NCBI GenBank assembly: GCA_014378085.1
Contig: JACMOJ010000159.1
Span: forward strand, 1 to 26,675
DNA length: 26,675 nucleotides
From: Burkholderiales bacterium
GTDB lineage: Bacteria > Pseudomonadota > Gammaproteobacteria > Burkholderiales > Usitatibacteraceae
Direction: 5' to 3'
Under the pieces are notes generated by a model, which had not been told where the DNA came from, did no database searches, and was given only the letters and a program-made list of their open reading frames with translations. Position numbers and translations under genes: made by a program. This document shows positions 16,341 through 25,006 of this stretch, piece by piece. Every line of letters begins with the position of its first letter. Position 1 is the stretch's first letter.

Positions 16341-17663
16341 TTACTCCCCGGCAATCGCCATGTGGTCGAGCAAGATCGAGCCAACCCGCTTTGAACCATA
16401 GGTTAACGCATCGTTGCCGACGGCGACGATGCCCTTAAACATATCGCGAAGATTGCCCGCGATCGTAATCTCCTCAACCGGATAGGCGATTTCACCGTCT
16501 TCAATCCAGAAACCTGCCGCGCCTAGCGAGTAGTCACCGGTCACGTTATTCGCGCCGTGGCCCATGGTCTCGGTCACATATAGGCCGCGCCCCATTTTGC
16601 GGAGCAGCTCTTGTAGTGAAAGACCATCGTGCGAAACGATGAGGTTGTGGTTACCACCCGCGTTGCCAGTGGATTTCATACCAAGCTTGCGTGCGGAGTA
16701 GGTGGACAAAAAATATCCTTGCAATACGCCGTTCTTGACCACCTCCCGCCTAGCCGTCGCAACACCTTCTCCATCAAATGGGCCGCTCGCGAGGCCCTTG
16801 GGCACAAACGGATCTTCGTCGATGGAAATTCCGTTCGCGAACACCTGCGTTCCGACGCTGTCGAGCAGAAAACTCGATTTTCGGTAAAGCGCCGAACCAC
16901 TCACGGCACCGACAAATGCACCAATCAAACTCGGCGAAACGGTGGCGTCGAATACCACCGGTGCCTCACCGGTCGCCGCACGTTTGCTATCGAGCCTCGC
17001 CACGGCACGCCGCCCCGCACGTGTGCCGATCGATTGCGCCGACTCGATATCAGACTTGGCGCGTGCCAAGCTATACCAGTAATCGCGTTGCATGCCGGAT
17101 TCAGTTGTCGCAATTACGGTCACACTCGCGCTATGCCGCGTGGTGGCGTACCCACCAATAAAGCCGAGTGAGTTTGCGTAAATAAAATCCGATTCGTAGG
17201 TGGAGAGTGTGGCACCCTCACTATTGTCAACCCGTTTATCTACCGCGAAGGCCGCTGCCTCCATCTCGCGACAAATCACCACCGCTTCATCAATTGACGG
17301 CTGCCAGGGATGATAGAGATCGAGCGCCGGAAATGGCCCTTTGGCCAACGTTCCAGCGTCGGGCAGGCCCGCAAATTCGTCGGCCGCCGTATATTTTGCG
17401 ATTGCCAGCGCCGCATCAACCGTTCGCTCAATTGCTCGTCGCGACATGTCAGTTGTTGACGCATTACCGCGTTGCTGTCCCATATAAACAGTAATGCCGA
17501 GACCTTTGTCGCGATTGTGTTCAATGGTTTCGACCTCATCCAAACGAACCGTAATGTTTTGTCCGACCGACGTAGAGGCTTCGACATCTGCCGCGGTTGC
17601 GCCGCGCAATTTTGCATACTCGATGGCCAGCAATGCTGCGTCTTGCAATCCGCTATTTGTCAT
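16341..17663 (-). CDS. pmbA: PmbA/TldE metalloprotease component
   Basis: A 440-residue protein close to the length of E. coli PmbA (450). PmbA (TldE) pairs with the metal-bearing subunit TldD. The heterodimer degrades unfolded peptides, matures microcin B17 and helps remove CcdA. Seen: GITVYMGQQRGNASTTD near the N-terminus, GEAPVVFDATVSPSLIGAFVGAVSG, the LGMKSTGNAGG segment, LSLQELLRKMGRGLYVTETMG, and the C-terminal YPVEEITIAGNLRDMFKGIVAVGND. TldE lacks the metal-binding HExxxH, as expected here. It is divergent from darP, as in E. coli and most proteobacteria. The 252-bp spacer between them shows no strong promoter by eye. Confidence 0.95.
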   Translation of the reverse strand: MTNSGLQDAALLAIEYAKLRGATAADVEASTSVGQNITVRLDEVETIEHNRDKGLGITVYMGQQRGNASTTDMSRRAIERTVDAALAIAKYTAADEFAGLPDAGTLAKGPFPALDLYHPWQPSIDEAVVICREMEAAAFAVDKRVDNSEGATLSTYESDFIYANSLGFIGGYATTRHSASVTVIATTESGMQRDYWYSLARAKSDIESAQSIGTRAGRRAVARLDSKRAATGEAPVVFDATVSPSLIGAFVGAVSGSALYRKSSFLLDSVGTQVFANGISIDEDPFVPKGLASGPFDGEGVATARREVVKNGVLQGYFLSTYSARKLGMKSTGNAGGNHNLIVSHDGLSLQELLRKMGRGLYVTETMGHGANNVTGDYSLGAAGFWIEDGEIAYPVEEITIAGNLRDMFKGIVAVGNDALTYGSKRVGSILLDHMAIAGE

Positions 17664-17915
17664 GTCTCAATCATTTACGATGTTGTCGCTAGGAGGGTAA
17701 TACGAAGCTAGATCTGAGGAGATGGAGCGTTTGGAATACACCGGGCATACGGGCATGTGTCCCTTATCCGTAGTATGACGCCCCACAGTCCCATCCGCGA
17801 AACTGCCACATTCACATCGTACCAGCGGGTGTCAGGTATGATGCGCGCTTATATTAATCATGGGACAAGCTAATGTGGTGTCCCGCAACAAATGCCTTAC
17901 CCTGAAAGATGACGC

Positions 17916-18446
17916 GTGGAAGACGAAGTCGATAAAAATTCTATCAGCAAAAGCGAAATGAAACGCCGTAGCCTCGCGCTGCAACTGGTTGGCGAGGAGT
18001 TGGTACGTCTATCGCCGGAAACGCTGCGAAAATTCGACCTTCCCGAGTCGCTTCTCGACGCTTTGCTGGACGCAAAACGCATCAACCCGAATAAACACGG
18101 CGGCATGAGCCGGCAAATGCAGTACATCGGAAGGTTGATGCGGCAGGTTGACGCTGCACCGATTGTCGAGAAACTCGATGCGATGAAAGCGCCATCACAA
18201 AAAGATACGGCGTTGCATCATCTCGCCGAGCAGTGGCGAACACGTCTGCTGGCCGATCAAACTGCGGTTGGCGCGTTTAAGAACGACATCATGCCTGACG
18301 CGGAGCCGGCCGATATCGAGGCACTTGCGGCGCTGGTCGCCAATGCCAGTGACGAGTACCTGAAACGCAAACCACCAAAGTTTTTCCGGCAGCTGTACAA
18401 GTTTTTGCTAAAACGCATTACGGATAAAGCCGCGATACCGTTATGA
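17916..18446 (+). CDS. darP: Ribosome biogenesis factor DarP (YjgA, DUF615)
   Basis: A 176-residue basic protein of the DUF615 family. DarP associates with late 50S precursors and supports assembly of the peptidyl-transferase region. Family features seen: SKSEMKRRSLALQLVGEELVRL at the N-terminus, LLDALLDAKRINPNKHGGMSRQMQYIGRLMR in the middle (helical, strongly conserved), and KPPKFFRQLYKFL near the C-terminus. The start is a GTG at 17916 with only a weak purine-rich stretch upstream; no ATG lies closer to the conserved N-terminus. The stop overlaps the mogA start as ATGA. Confidence 0.93.
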   Translation: MEDEVDKNSISKSEMKRRSLALQLVGEELVRLSPETLRKFDLPESLLDALLDAKRINPNKHGGMSRQMQYIGRLMRQVDAAPIVEKLDAMKAPSQKDTALHHLAEQWRTRLLADQTAVGAFKNDIMPDAEPADIEALAALVANASDEYLKRKPPKFFRQLYKFLLKRITDKAAIPL

Positions 18447-19051
18447 ACGCGACGAGCACCGTCGGCCTAGACGCGGTGAAGATCGGGCTGGTATCGATAA
18501 GCGATCGTGCATCTTCAGGCATTTATCAAGACCAAGGCTTGCCGGCGCTAGAAGAGTGGTTGCGTGCCGCCATTAAAAACCCCATCACCATCGTCGCCAA
18601 GGTTATTCCCGACGAACAGCCTTTGATCGAATCGACGCTAATCGAGTTTGTAGACACTGATCGATGCGCGTTCGTGCTTACCACCGGCGGTACCGGGCCA
18701 GCTCCACGCGATGTAACGCCGGATGCCACCCTCGCGGTCGCAGACCGGCTGATGGATGGCTTTGGCGAACGTATGCGCCAAATCTCACTTCGATTTGTGC
18801 CCACCGCAATTTTGTCGCGGCAAACCGCCGTGATCCGAAAGTCGACGCTGATTGTGAATTTGCCCGGACAGCCTAAATCGATTCGCGAGACACTCGAAGG
18901 CTTCCGTGACAGCAACGGCGTCGCCATCGAGGTTGGTGTGTTTGCGGCGATTCCGTATTGCGTGGATCTAATCGGCGGCCCTTATATCGAAACCAACGAT
19001 GCGGTGATCAAGTCATTCAGACCAAAGTCGGCGCTTCGACCTCCGCAGTAA
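18443..19051 (+). CDS. mogA: Molybdopterin adenylyltransferase MogA
   Basis: MogA adenylates molybdopterin before molybdate insertion. The 202-residue protein carries IGLVSISDRASSGIYQDQG at the start, the nucleotide/MPT loop VLTTGGTGPAPRDVTPDAT, and SRQTAVIRKSTLIVNLPGQPKSIRE at the C-terminal side. The TGGTG...DVTPDAT signature distinguishes MogA/MoaB from CinA-type homologues. ATGA overlap with darP gives translational coupling. The gene order darP-mogA is common in betaproteobacteria. It supports the molybdoenzyme encoded elsewhere in this window. Confidence 0.94.
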   Translation: MNATSTVGLDAVKIGLVSISDRASSGIYQDQGLPALEEWLRAAIKNPITIVAKVIPDEQPLIESTLIEFVDTDRCAFVLTTGGTGPAPRDVTPDATLAVADRLMDGFGERMRQISLRFVPTAILSRQTAVIRKSTLIVNLPGQPKSIRETLEGFRDSNGVAIEVGVFAAIPYCVDLIGGPYIETNDAVIKSFRPKSALRPPQ

Positions 19052-19087
19052 CGTCCAGTCATACCCTTCTCTATCCTCCCATCACCT

Positions 19088-19786
19088 ATGGCAGACATGG
19101 CAGACCTGATTCAACACCTTGAACTCAACACCGGCACCAATCCAAAAGGGACTGTCATCTGGATGCACGGCCTCGGTGCCGACTGTTGGGATTTTGTGCC
19201 GATCGTAAAAGAGATAGGCGTGCCTGACGATTTGCCGCTGCGATTCATTTTCCCGCAAGCACCGTCAAGGCCGATTACGATCAACGGCGGACATGTTATG
19301 CCAGGTTGGTACGACATCTCGATGGCCGAGCTAGAGCGTAAAGCCGATGAGGCCGGCATCCGTGGTTCTCAGGCGGCTATCAATGCTCTTATCGAACGCG
19401 AGATCGAGCGCGGTATTGCGTCCGACAACATTATTCTCGCGGGCTTCTCGCAGGGAGGTGCGGTCGCGCTGCAATGCGGTCTGCGTTGCAAACACCGGCT
19501 TGGCGGCATTATGGCCTTATCGACCTACCTGACGTTGGCGGATTCGCTCGGCGCGGAAAAATCGATGGCAAATGCAAACATCGCCATTCTGATGGCGCAC
19601 GGTGTGCAAGATTCCGTCGTTCCGCTGCCGTTGGCTCGCACATCTAAAGCCACCCTGGCGTCCCACGGCTTCCACGTGGATTGGCACGAGTACCCAATGC
19701 AACACGCAGTTTGCGGCGCGGAAATTGAGACCATCGCCGATTGGCTCAAAACGCGCTTTCAATCGCCGATCGTGCTGGCGCGTTGA
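19088..19786 (+). CDS. Carboxylesterase/phospholipase of the acyl-protein-thioesterase fold
   Basis: A 232-residue serine hydrolase. Seen: TVIWMHGLGADCWDFVPIV (oxyanion region), IILAGFSQGGAVALQ (nucleophile in GFSQG), MAHGVQDSVVPLPLA (catalytic Asp) and YPMQHAVC (catalytic His). The spacing is that of the small cytoplasmic carboxylesterase family related to Pseudomonas EstB. No signal peptide is present. The ATG at 19088 has a second in-frame ATG three codons later and no clear ribosome binding site. It follows mogA by 36 bp and may share its transcript. The natural substrate is not evident. Confidence 0.92.
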   Translation: MADMADLIQHLELNTGTNPKGTVIWMHGLGADCWDFVPIVKEIGVPDDLPLRFIFPQAPSRPITINGGHVMPGWYDISMAELERKADEAGIRGSQAAINALIEREIERGIASDNIILAGFSQGGAVALQCGLRCKHRLGGIMALSTYLTLADSLGAEKSMANANIAILMAHGVQDSVVPLPLARTSKATLASHGFHVDWHEYPMQHAVCGAEIETIADWLKTRFQSPIVLAR

Positions 19787-19802
19787 TCCTTTCGTCTCGA
19801 CC

Positions 19803-21077
19803 CTAGTGTCGCGCTGCTGTTTGCTGCGTGATATCCGGTTCAAAGCGCGGCAGCGGAATTTCTGGAGAAAGTGGCGAAGCGGTTGGGTCAAAAAAGATCG
19901 CCAGTTCGTCACGTCGCTTAATTGTATTCTCGTAACCCATTTCGATCAGCGCCCGACAATAGCTCTTGTCAAATAACAGGTAACTCGCCAACGCCGCGCC
20001 GCCTTTACGCATCGCACCAATTGAACGCATCAGAACGCGAATCGATGCCGGCAAGTTGCCAACGTGTTTATGCGCCAATCCCTCAAGCGGTGTGTCCGGG
20101 CACGCGACACAAAAATCGATATGTTGTAGCGGCATTCCTGACGCCTTTAACCGCTCTCGATCGACTAGGGCAATGGTCGAATTGACACGCTGTAGCAGCT
20201 CAAGATCCATCACCAATGAATCCAGAAAAATCGACGACATGGCGTGACCGGCAATTTGCGCCAACGACGGATAAGTGTCACTGCGCGAACGCGAGGCGAC
20301 GTCCTTTACCAGTATGGCTGTACCAATCACAAAAATCCGCGACGCCCCAAGATGCAGCGCCGGGCTAACGGGAGCCATCTGGCGAATAGACCCATCACCA
20401 AAAAACTCTCGATTTATCTTGACAGCGGGAAACGCGAACGGAATCGCGGATGACGCCATTAGGTGCTCGGGCTTGAGGGCGGCCACACGAATACCCACCC
20501 GCTGTGAGCGTTTCCAACCATGGATGTCTGCCGCCCCTTGGAAAAAGGCGCAATTCTGGCCGGAGGTATAACCGGACGCCGTGATCGCGAGCGCCCGAAG
20601 ATGCCCGCCGTCAATGTTTGCCTGGATCTTGGAGGCGTCCATACTCGCTGCGAGCAATGTCTCGAGCGGCGAATTATCGAACAATGAAACGCGATGATTT
20701 TTGGTCAGTGCACCGAGAAGAAAGGCGGATAACCAGCGCGCGCTGCATGCCACTACGCCGGGAACGTCGGTCCGGTAGACCTGGCTTGGGTCAAGCGACG
20801 CCCAGATACGTTCCAGCGTCGCGACAGCATCGGAGAAGTGCGATGCGTTCGACGCCAACACCGCCGCATTGATCGCGCCAGCAGAGGTTCCGGTGATGAC
20901 GGGAAAAGGATTTTCCGCAGGGTAGTCCAGAATTTCGACTAGCGCTTTTAGCACACCAACCTGGTACGCTGCTCGGGCACCTCCGCCCTGCAAGACGAGT
21001 GCAACGCCAGGAAACCGCCGGTTCAGCGCCAACGACTGAGAGTTTGGTCCTGTGGTGTCCGCATCGTTGTTACTCAA
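19803..21077 (-). CDS. Patatin-like phospholipase
   Basis: A 424-residue patatin-type lipid acyl hydrolase. Seen: the oxyanion loop VLQGGGARAAYQVGVLKAL, the nucleophile serine in ITGTSAGAINAAV, and the catalytic Asp in FFGDGSIRQMAPVSPAL, where the usual DG[GA] reads DGS. The C-terminal third is helical with no recognised domain; there is no signal peptide or clear membrane segment. The start is a TTG at 21077, fixed by a perfect AAGGAGG five bases upstream. It lies 73 bp downstream of the class III cyclase on the same strand, so co-transcription is likely. Proteins of this type are common in proteobacterial chromosomes; the lipid target is unknown. Confidence 0.92.
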   Translation of the reverse strand: MSNNDADTTGPNSQSLALNRRFPGVALVLQGGGARAAYQVGVLKALVEILDYPAENPFPVITGTSAGAINAAVLASNASHFSDAVATLERIWASLDPSQVYRTDVPGVVACSARWLSAFLLGALTKNHRVSLFDNSPLETLLAASMDASKIQANIDGGHLRALAITASGYTSGQNCAFFQGAADIHGWKRSQRVGIRVAALKPEHLMASSAIPFAFPAVKINREFFGDGSIRQMAPVSPALHLGASRIFVIGTAILVKDVASRSRSDTYPSLAQIAGHAMSSIFLDSLVMDLELLQRVNSTIALVDRERLKASGMPLQHIDFCVACPDTPLEGLAHKHVGNLPASIRVLMRSIGAMRKGGAALASYLLFDKSYCRALIEMGYENTIKRRDELAIFFDPTASPLSPEIPLPRFEPDITQQTAARH

Positions 21078-21082
21078 AGCGG

Positions 21083-21089
21083 CCTCCTT
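21083..21089 (-). promoter_or_regulatory. Strong ribosome binding site for the TTG-started patatin gene
   Basis: AAGGAGG on the minus strand sits five bases before the TTG at 21077. It decides this unusual start codon. A strong ribosome site paired with a weak start codon sets a moderate translation level. Confidence 0.8.
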
Positions 21090-21150
21090 CGCGTTAGGCC
21101 CGGCTTACCATCATCGAGCGATCAACGTCCTCGCAGACTGCTTCTATCCC

Positions 21151-22455
21151 TTATGCAGGTGTTGCGGCGTGTGGGGGGTGTGTGGGGTCGGCTCCCAGCT
21201 TACCTTGCAAGTTGTAAACCTGCATCTGCCCTTTGCCTTTAACTTCGATTTGGTGTGCATCGTCAAAGGTGAACCGATTGTGTAAGCGGCGGAAAGTTAC
21301 AGAGTCAACCTGAATATGCCCGGACTGTGCTTCGGTGCACATCCGGCTCGCAATGTTGACGGTATCCCCCCAAAGATCGTAGCTGAACTTGCGACGACCG
21401 ATTACCCCCGCGACCACCGGGCCCGTGGCAATACCGACCCGCAACGCGAGACGCTCGCCGTTTGGGGCGATGTAGCGTGAAACAAACGCCTGCATGTCAA
21501 GCGCCATTGCCGCAACGGCATCAACATACTGAGCCGACCGGTGGGTCAACCCCCCAGCGACCATGTAGGCGTCACCGATGGTCTTGATTTTTTCGATCTG
21601 GAATCGTTCCGCCAAGATGTCGAATTCTGAAAAAATATCGTTCAACAGCAACACGGTCTCGTTAGGCGACATCTCCTCTGACAGGTGCGTGAAATTCACA
21701 ATATCGGCAAACATCACGCTGACGTCCGCGTGGCCGTCGGCGATATTGTGCTCCTGCCGTTTCAGTCGATCAGCAATATTGACCGGCAAGATATTGAGCA
21801 GCAGACGGTCGGAAAGTTCTTTTTCGGTCGTTATCGCCTGACTCTTTGCTTCAATAGCAATGCCCAGCTTATTTTTCTCGCGGGAAAAGTACCAAAGCAG
21901 CACATAAACCATTGCCGAGATGGAGACAAAATTAAGCACAAAGAAAACCGCAACGGTCTTCATCTCAAACTGTTTAACGTCGTACAGGAGAACGTAGTCA
22001 AACATGCCCGAAAGCGCGGTCATGAAGACGTAAGCGACGAACCAAGGCACCGATTCGCGAGTACCCAAAATCACAATCGCCCCCACCGGGGCGAGCAAGG
22101 CCCAGAGTGACACACCGCTGGCGTTGACAAAATTACCAATCGACCATTGCAAGACAAACGGCGTAAACAAAAATAACGACAACTGCATTAGGCAGAACAC
22201 GCCCAGCTTTTTGGTCCGCAGGTAGAAAATAATGGTGCAGGTTGATAAGCCCTGAAAAACCAGCGGGATAGTCGTTGAAAACGTTTTCCCGAAACTCCAA
22301 TAAATGGCCAGCCACAGAACCGACGCAAACATCATCAGTCCGGTTGAGAAAAGCAACATGTCTCCTGCGAGTTTTTGCTCAGGCGTCAGGGCGCCGCGAT
22401 CTTTCAGAATGTCGGGCGTAAATGCCATGGCTACCAAAGCTCCCTTCGAGTGCAT
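21151..22455 (-). CDS. Membrane-bound class III adenylate cyclase
   Basis: About 434 residues. The N-terminal half has roughly six hydrophobic segments with short loops. A linker helix (AIEAKSQAITTEKELSDRLL) and the LLNILP...IADRL motif lead to a class III catalytic domain. Key residues seen: metal aspartates in FADIVNFT and TIGDAYMVAGG, the adenine-selecting Lys in IEKIKTIGD and Asp in SYDLWG, and the transition-state Asn and Arg in GDTVNIASRM. The full K/D/N/R set predicts ATP to cAMP in one homodimer. The start is uncertain: ATG at 22455 or 22428, or GTG at 22584; none has a convincing ribosome site. It precedes the patatin gene and is divergent from ilvE. Confidence 0.9.
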   Translation of the reverse strand: MHSKGALVAMAFTPDILKDRGALTPEQKLAGDMLLFSTGLMMFASVLWLAIYWSFGKTFSTTIPLVFQGLSTCTIIFYLRTKKLGVFCLMQLSLFLFTPFVLQWSIGNFVNASGVSLWALLAPVGAIVILGTRESVPWFVAYVFMTALSGMFDYVLLYDVKQFEMKTVAVFFVLNFVSISAMVYVLLWYFSREKNKLGIAIEAKSQAITTEKELSDRLLLNILPVNIADRLKRQEHNIADGHADVSVMFADIVNFTHLSEEMSPNETVLLLNDIFSEFDILAERFQIEKIKTIGDAYMVAGGLTHRSAQYVDAVAAMALDMQAFVSRYIAPNGERLALRVGIATGPVVAGVIGRRKFSYDLWGDTVNIASRMCTEAQSGHIQVDSVTFRRLHNRFTFDDAHQIEVKGKGQMQVYNLQGKLGADPTHPPHAATPA

Positions 22456-22772
22456 GGGATTGCGTATGCCCTGCAATCTATTGTTGGTCACTTCAGGCGC
22501 ACTCGGTTGGTGTGCTTCTGCGTGATTTTGCGTAAGTGGGCAAAACTCTCGCAGATTATGGCATACACAAGCGGCAAACCGCACTGGCGAGAGCGGAAAT
22601 CACTTCGCCCGCTATTGCCTCAGCGCCCGACGCTACTTAAGCGCCCACACGCCGCTTGATCTGCCAACCCAGATAGCGGTGTGGGGCGCAGCTGGATTAC
22701 ATCGGCTAAAATTTGCTCCTTGCTGCTGGATCTGCTCAGGCTGCTAAATCTGAAGTCAACGGAGAATTTGAT
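22456..22772. other. Spacer between the cyclase gene and ilvE
   Basis: Divergent promoter region. The side near the cyclase may be its N-terminal coding sequence if the GTG at 22584 is used. It holds an imperfect hairpin at 22641-22689 (arms resembling GCGCCC-ACAC-CGCT-ATCTG) and then a leucine-codon-rich stretch at 22716-22755 just before the ilvE ribosome site. No consensus promoter is obvious. Confidence 0.45.
22641..22689. repeat. Imperfect long inverted repeat upstream of ilvE
   Basis: The arms at 22641-22663 and 22669-22689 pair over most of their length with small bulges and a five-base loop. No T run follows, so it is not a simple intrinsic terminator. It could be an RNA structure in the ilvE leader or an operator. 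Confidence 0.45.
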
Positions 22773-23705
22773 ATGTCGATGGCCGACCGAGACGGTGTCA
22801 TTTGGTCTGATGGGAAACTCATTCCTTGGCGTGAGGCGACCACGCACGTGCTCACCCATTCGCTCCACTATGGACTGGCAGTGTTTGAGGGGGTACGCGC
22901 ATACAAGACCGAGGTGCCCAACCTTGGCACCGCAATCTTCCGCCTGCAAGAGCACACAAAACGTTTGTTTAACTCCGCCAAGATCTACCAGATGGCGATG
23001 CCGTTTTCCATGGAGGAAATCATGGAAGCGCAGCGTATGGTGGTGCGCGAGAACAACTTGGAAAGCGCGTATCTCCGGCCGCTGGTGTTTTATGGCTCCG
23101 AAAAAATGGGCGTCTCGCCCAAAGGTGCCAAGGTACATATCGCGATCGCAGCGTGGCCTTGGGGTAATTTTTTGGGCGAAGATGGCCTGAAGAAAGGCAT
23201 CCGCGTCAAGACCTCGTCGTACGCTCGTCATCACGTCAACGTCACCATGCCGCGCGCAAAAGTGGCGTCGACCTACGCCAACTCCATTCTGGCAAACAAC
23301 GAAGCCCTCGATCACGGCTACGACGAAGCGCTTTTGCTCGACACCGAAGGTTACGTCGCCGAAGGTGCCGGTGAGAACTTGTTCATCGTTCGCGATGGCA
23401 AAATTTATACACCAGAGCTCACCTCCGCACTTGACGGCATCACCATGCGCTCGATACAGATCGTCTGTGCCGATCACGGTATTCCGGTGGAAGCGCGCAA
23501 GATCACGCGCGATGACGTTTACATCGCTGATGAAGCATTTTTCACCGGCACCGCCGCCGAAGTCACGCCCATCCGCGAGCTCGATGGCCGTATCATCGGT
23601 AACGGCGCGCGCGGACCCATCACCGAGAAACTGCAAGCGGCGTTTTTCGACATCGTGTACGGCCGAAACGCCAAGTACCATTCGTGGCTTACCCCGGTTA
23701 AATAG
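22773..23705 (+). CDS. ilvE: Branched-chain amino acid aminotransferase
   Basis: IlvE performs the last step of Leu, Ile and Val synthesis, moving an amino group from glutamate to the branched 2-oxo acid with PLP. The 310-residue fold-type IV enzyme shows HSLHYGLAVFEGVRAYKT, RPLVFYGSEKMGV, the PLP lysine in MPRAKVASTYANS, GYDEALLLDTEGYVAEGAGENLFIV and AFFTGTAAEVTPIRELDGR. All are typical of the proteobacterial IlvE group rather than D-amino acid transaminase. The start at 22773 has GGAG eight bases upstream; the open frame extends to 22713 without support. It leads the ilvE-zinc finger-waaF group. Confidence 0.95.
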   Translation: MSMADRDGVIWSDGKLIPWREATTHVLTHSLHYGLAVFEGVRAYKTEVPNLGTAIFRLQEHTKRLFNSAKIYQMAMPFSMEEIMEAQRMVVRENNLESAYLRPLVFYGSEKMGVSPKGAKVHIAIAAWPWGNFLGEDGLKKGIRVKTSSYARHHVNVTMPRAKVASTYANSILANNEALDHGYDEALLLDTEGYVAEGAGENLFIVRDGKIYTPELTSALDGITMRSIQIVCADHGIPVEARKITRDDVYIADEAFFTGTAAEVTPIRELDGRIIGNGARGPITEKLQAAFFDIVYGRNAKYHSWLTPVK

Positions 23706-23717
23706 AGGTCGCGCCAT

Positions 23718-23918
23718 ATGAGTACGCCCAGCGATCACGCATCCAAAGTCACCATCGTGACCGCCGCAGACCTGCCTTTGCATTGTCCGACGCCATCGAT
23801 GAAACTTTGGAATAGTCATCCGCGCGTCTTCATCGATGTGACCACCACTGGTCAGGCGAAATGCCCCTACTGCGGCACCGTCTACCAGTTTGACGGCCCG
23901 GCTCCAGTCGGCCACTAA
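23718..23918 (+). CDS. Small CHCC-type zinc-finger protein
   Basis: A 66-residue protein of the zf-CHCC family. The metal ligands are visible as Cys in LHCPTP, His in NSHPRVFID, and the pair in KCPYCGTVYQF. The family is related to the zinc-binding part of a mitochondrial complex I subunit (NDUFS6). In bacteria it is a short stand-alone protein of unknown role. It sits 12 bp after ilvE and just before waaF, an order repeated in many betaproteobacteria, so operon membership is likely. Confidence 0.92.
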   Translation: MSTPSDHASKVTIVTAADLPLHCPTPSMKLWNSHPRVFIDVTTTGQAKCPYCGTVYQFDGPAPVGH

Positions 23919-23936
23919 TCTTTGGAGCGCCCCGTC

Positions 23937-24965
23937 GTGAAACGCATCGTCATCATCGCGCCATCGTGGATCGGCGATGCAGTGCTGTCGCAGCCGATGC
24001 TGGCGCGACTGCGCTATCTGCATCCAAGCGCCATCATCGATATCGTTGCGCCACCTTGGGTGATGCCGATATACCAGCGCATGGCCGAGGTGAATAAGGT
24101 CATCGCCAATCCGTTCGGCCACGGCGAGCTGCGATTGGTGGCGCGCAGAACATTCGGTAAATCAATCCAACTTGAAGGCGACTACGACCACGCTTTTGTG
24201 CTGCCCAACTCTTTCAAGAGCGCACTCATCACTTGGTTTGCCGACATCCGAAACACCACCGGTTTTCGCGGTGAGGCGCGCAACTGGCTCATGTCAGACT
24301 GCCGACTCCTTGATGAGGAGCTGCTGCCAACGATGGCGGAGCGCTTCGCCTCGTTGGCGGAGCCAGCGGGACATTTAATTCATCGACCAGTGGCAACACC
24401 GTCGCTCGTCATTGATCGCGAAAGCCGCGCTGACACCATGCGTCGACTTGGGCTTGATCGCAATAAACGCATCATCGCGCTCTGCCCGGGCGCTGAATAT
24501 GGGCCGGCTAAACGCTGGCCTACCACGCACTTCGCGGCATACGCGAAAGAGCAGATTGCCGCAGGCCACCATGTCTGGATTTTCGGCGGGAAGGCAGATC
24601 ACGCTATTGGTGAAGAAATCAATCGGCTTGTTGATAACCAGTGCCACAACCTGTGCGGCAAAACCGTATTGGACGAAGCCATCGATTTACTTAGTCTTGC
24701 GAGTCTGGTGGTCACAAACGATTCGGGATTGATGCACATCGCGTGCGCCGTCGGCGCACCGGTTATCGCGCTGTACGGATCGTCCTCACCAAGTTTCACG
24801 CCGCCACTTTCGGCGAAGGCGCGCATCATCAATCTGAAAATCACGTGTAGTCCGTGTTTCCAGCGCGTCTGCCCACTGGGGCACTTTAAATGTATGAACG
24901 ACATGACCCCGGCCATGATTAGCAGCGCGACATTCGCCGTCGAGAGTCGCGCCGACGCGTCCTAA
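23937..24965 (+). CDS. waaF: ADP-heptose:LPS heptosyltransferase II
   Basis: WaaF adds the second L,D-heptose to the LPS inner core at the cytoplasmic face of the inner membrane. The 342-residue GT9 enzyme has the N-terminal IIAPSWIGDAVLSQPMLARL, the nucleotide-binding LCPGAEYGPAKRWPTTHFA, CGKTVLDEAIDLLSLASLVVTNDSGLMHIACAVGAPVIALYGSSSP, and a C-terminal Cys-rich end (CSPCFQRVCPLGHFKCM) typical of WaaF. The GTG at 23937 is chosen because GGAG lies nine bases before it and the protein then begins MKRIVIIAPSW as usual. A TTG at 23922 would overlap that ribosome site. Confidence 0.95.
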   Translation: MKRIVIIAPSWIGDAVLSQPMLARLRYLHPSAIIDIVAPPWVMPIYQRMAEVNKVIANPFGHGELRLVARRTFGKSIQLEGDYDHAFVLPNSFKSALITWFADIRNTTGFRGEARNWLMSDCRLLDEELLPTMAERFASLAEPAGHLIHRPVATPSLVIDRESRADTMRRLGLDRNKRIIALCPGAEYGPAKRWPTTHFAAYAKEQIAAGHHVWIFGGKADHAIGEEINRLVDNQCHNLCGKTVLDEAIDLLSLASLVVTNDSGLMHIACAVGAPVIALYGSSSPSFTPPLSAKARIINLKITCSPCFQRVCPLGHFKCMNDMTPAMISSATFAVESRADAS

Positions 24966-24966
24966 T

Positions 24967-25006
24967 ACGTCCTTACACGTCCTTACACGTCCTTACACGT
25001 CCTTTA
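24967..25006 (+). repeat. Four-copy 10-bp tandem repeat after waaF
   Basis: Four consecutive units of ACGTCCTTAC, the last with its final bases changed (ACGTCCTTTA). The array begins one base after the waaF stop codon. Each junction makes a CTTACA hexamer, so the repeat offers -35-like boxes at 10-bp steps. Confidence 0.9.

Noticed and set aside
17691..17697. AGGAGGG resembling a Shine-Dalgarno on the plus strand in the pmbA-darP spacer
   Set aside because: No start codon follows at a usable distance and no gene-like frame begins there.
17862..17884. Short inverted repeat GGGACA...TGTCCC upstream of darP
   Set aside because: Arms of six bases with an 11-base gap are not unusual for a spacer of this size, and there is no T run or other support.
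19803..22455. Direct call of a CBASS or Pycsar defence operon
   Set aside because: There is no CD-NTase, no Cap2/Cap3-type gene and no TIR or TM effector. The cyclase is an ordinary six-helix adenylate cyclase and the flanks are housekeeping genes. It is kept only as a hypothesis on regulation.
22620..24122. 500-residue open frame on the minus strand
   Set aside because: It lies antisense to ilvE, the zinc-finger gene and the start of waaF, all with clear family motifs. Its product is His/Arg/Asp-rich with no recognisable domain, as expected of a shadow frame in GC-rich DNA.
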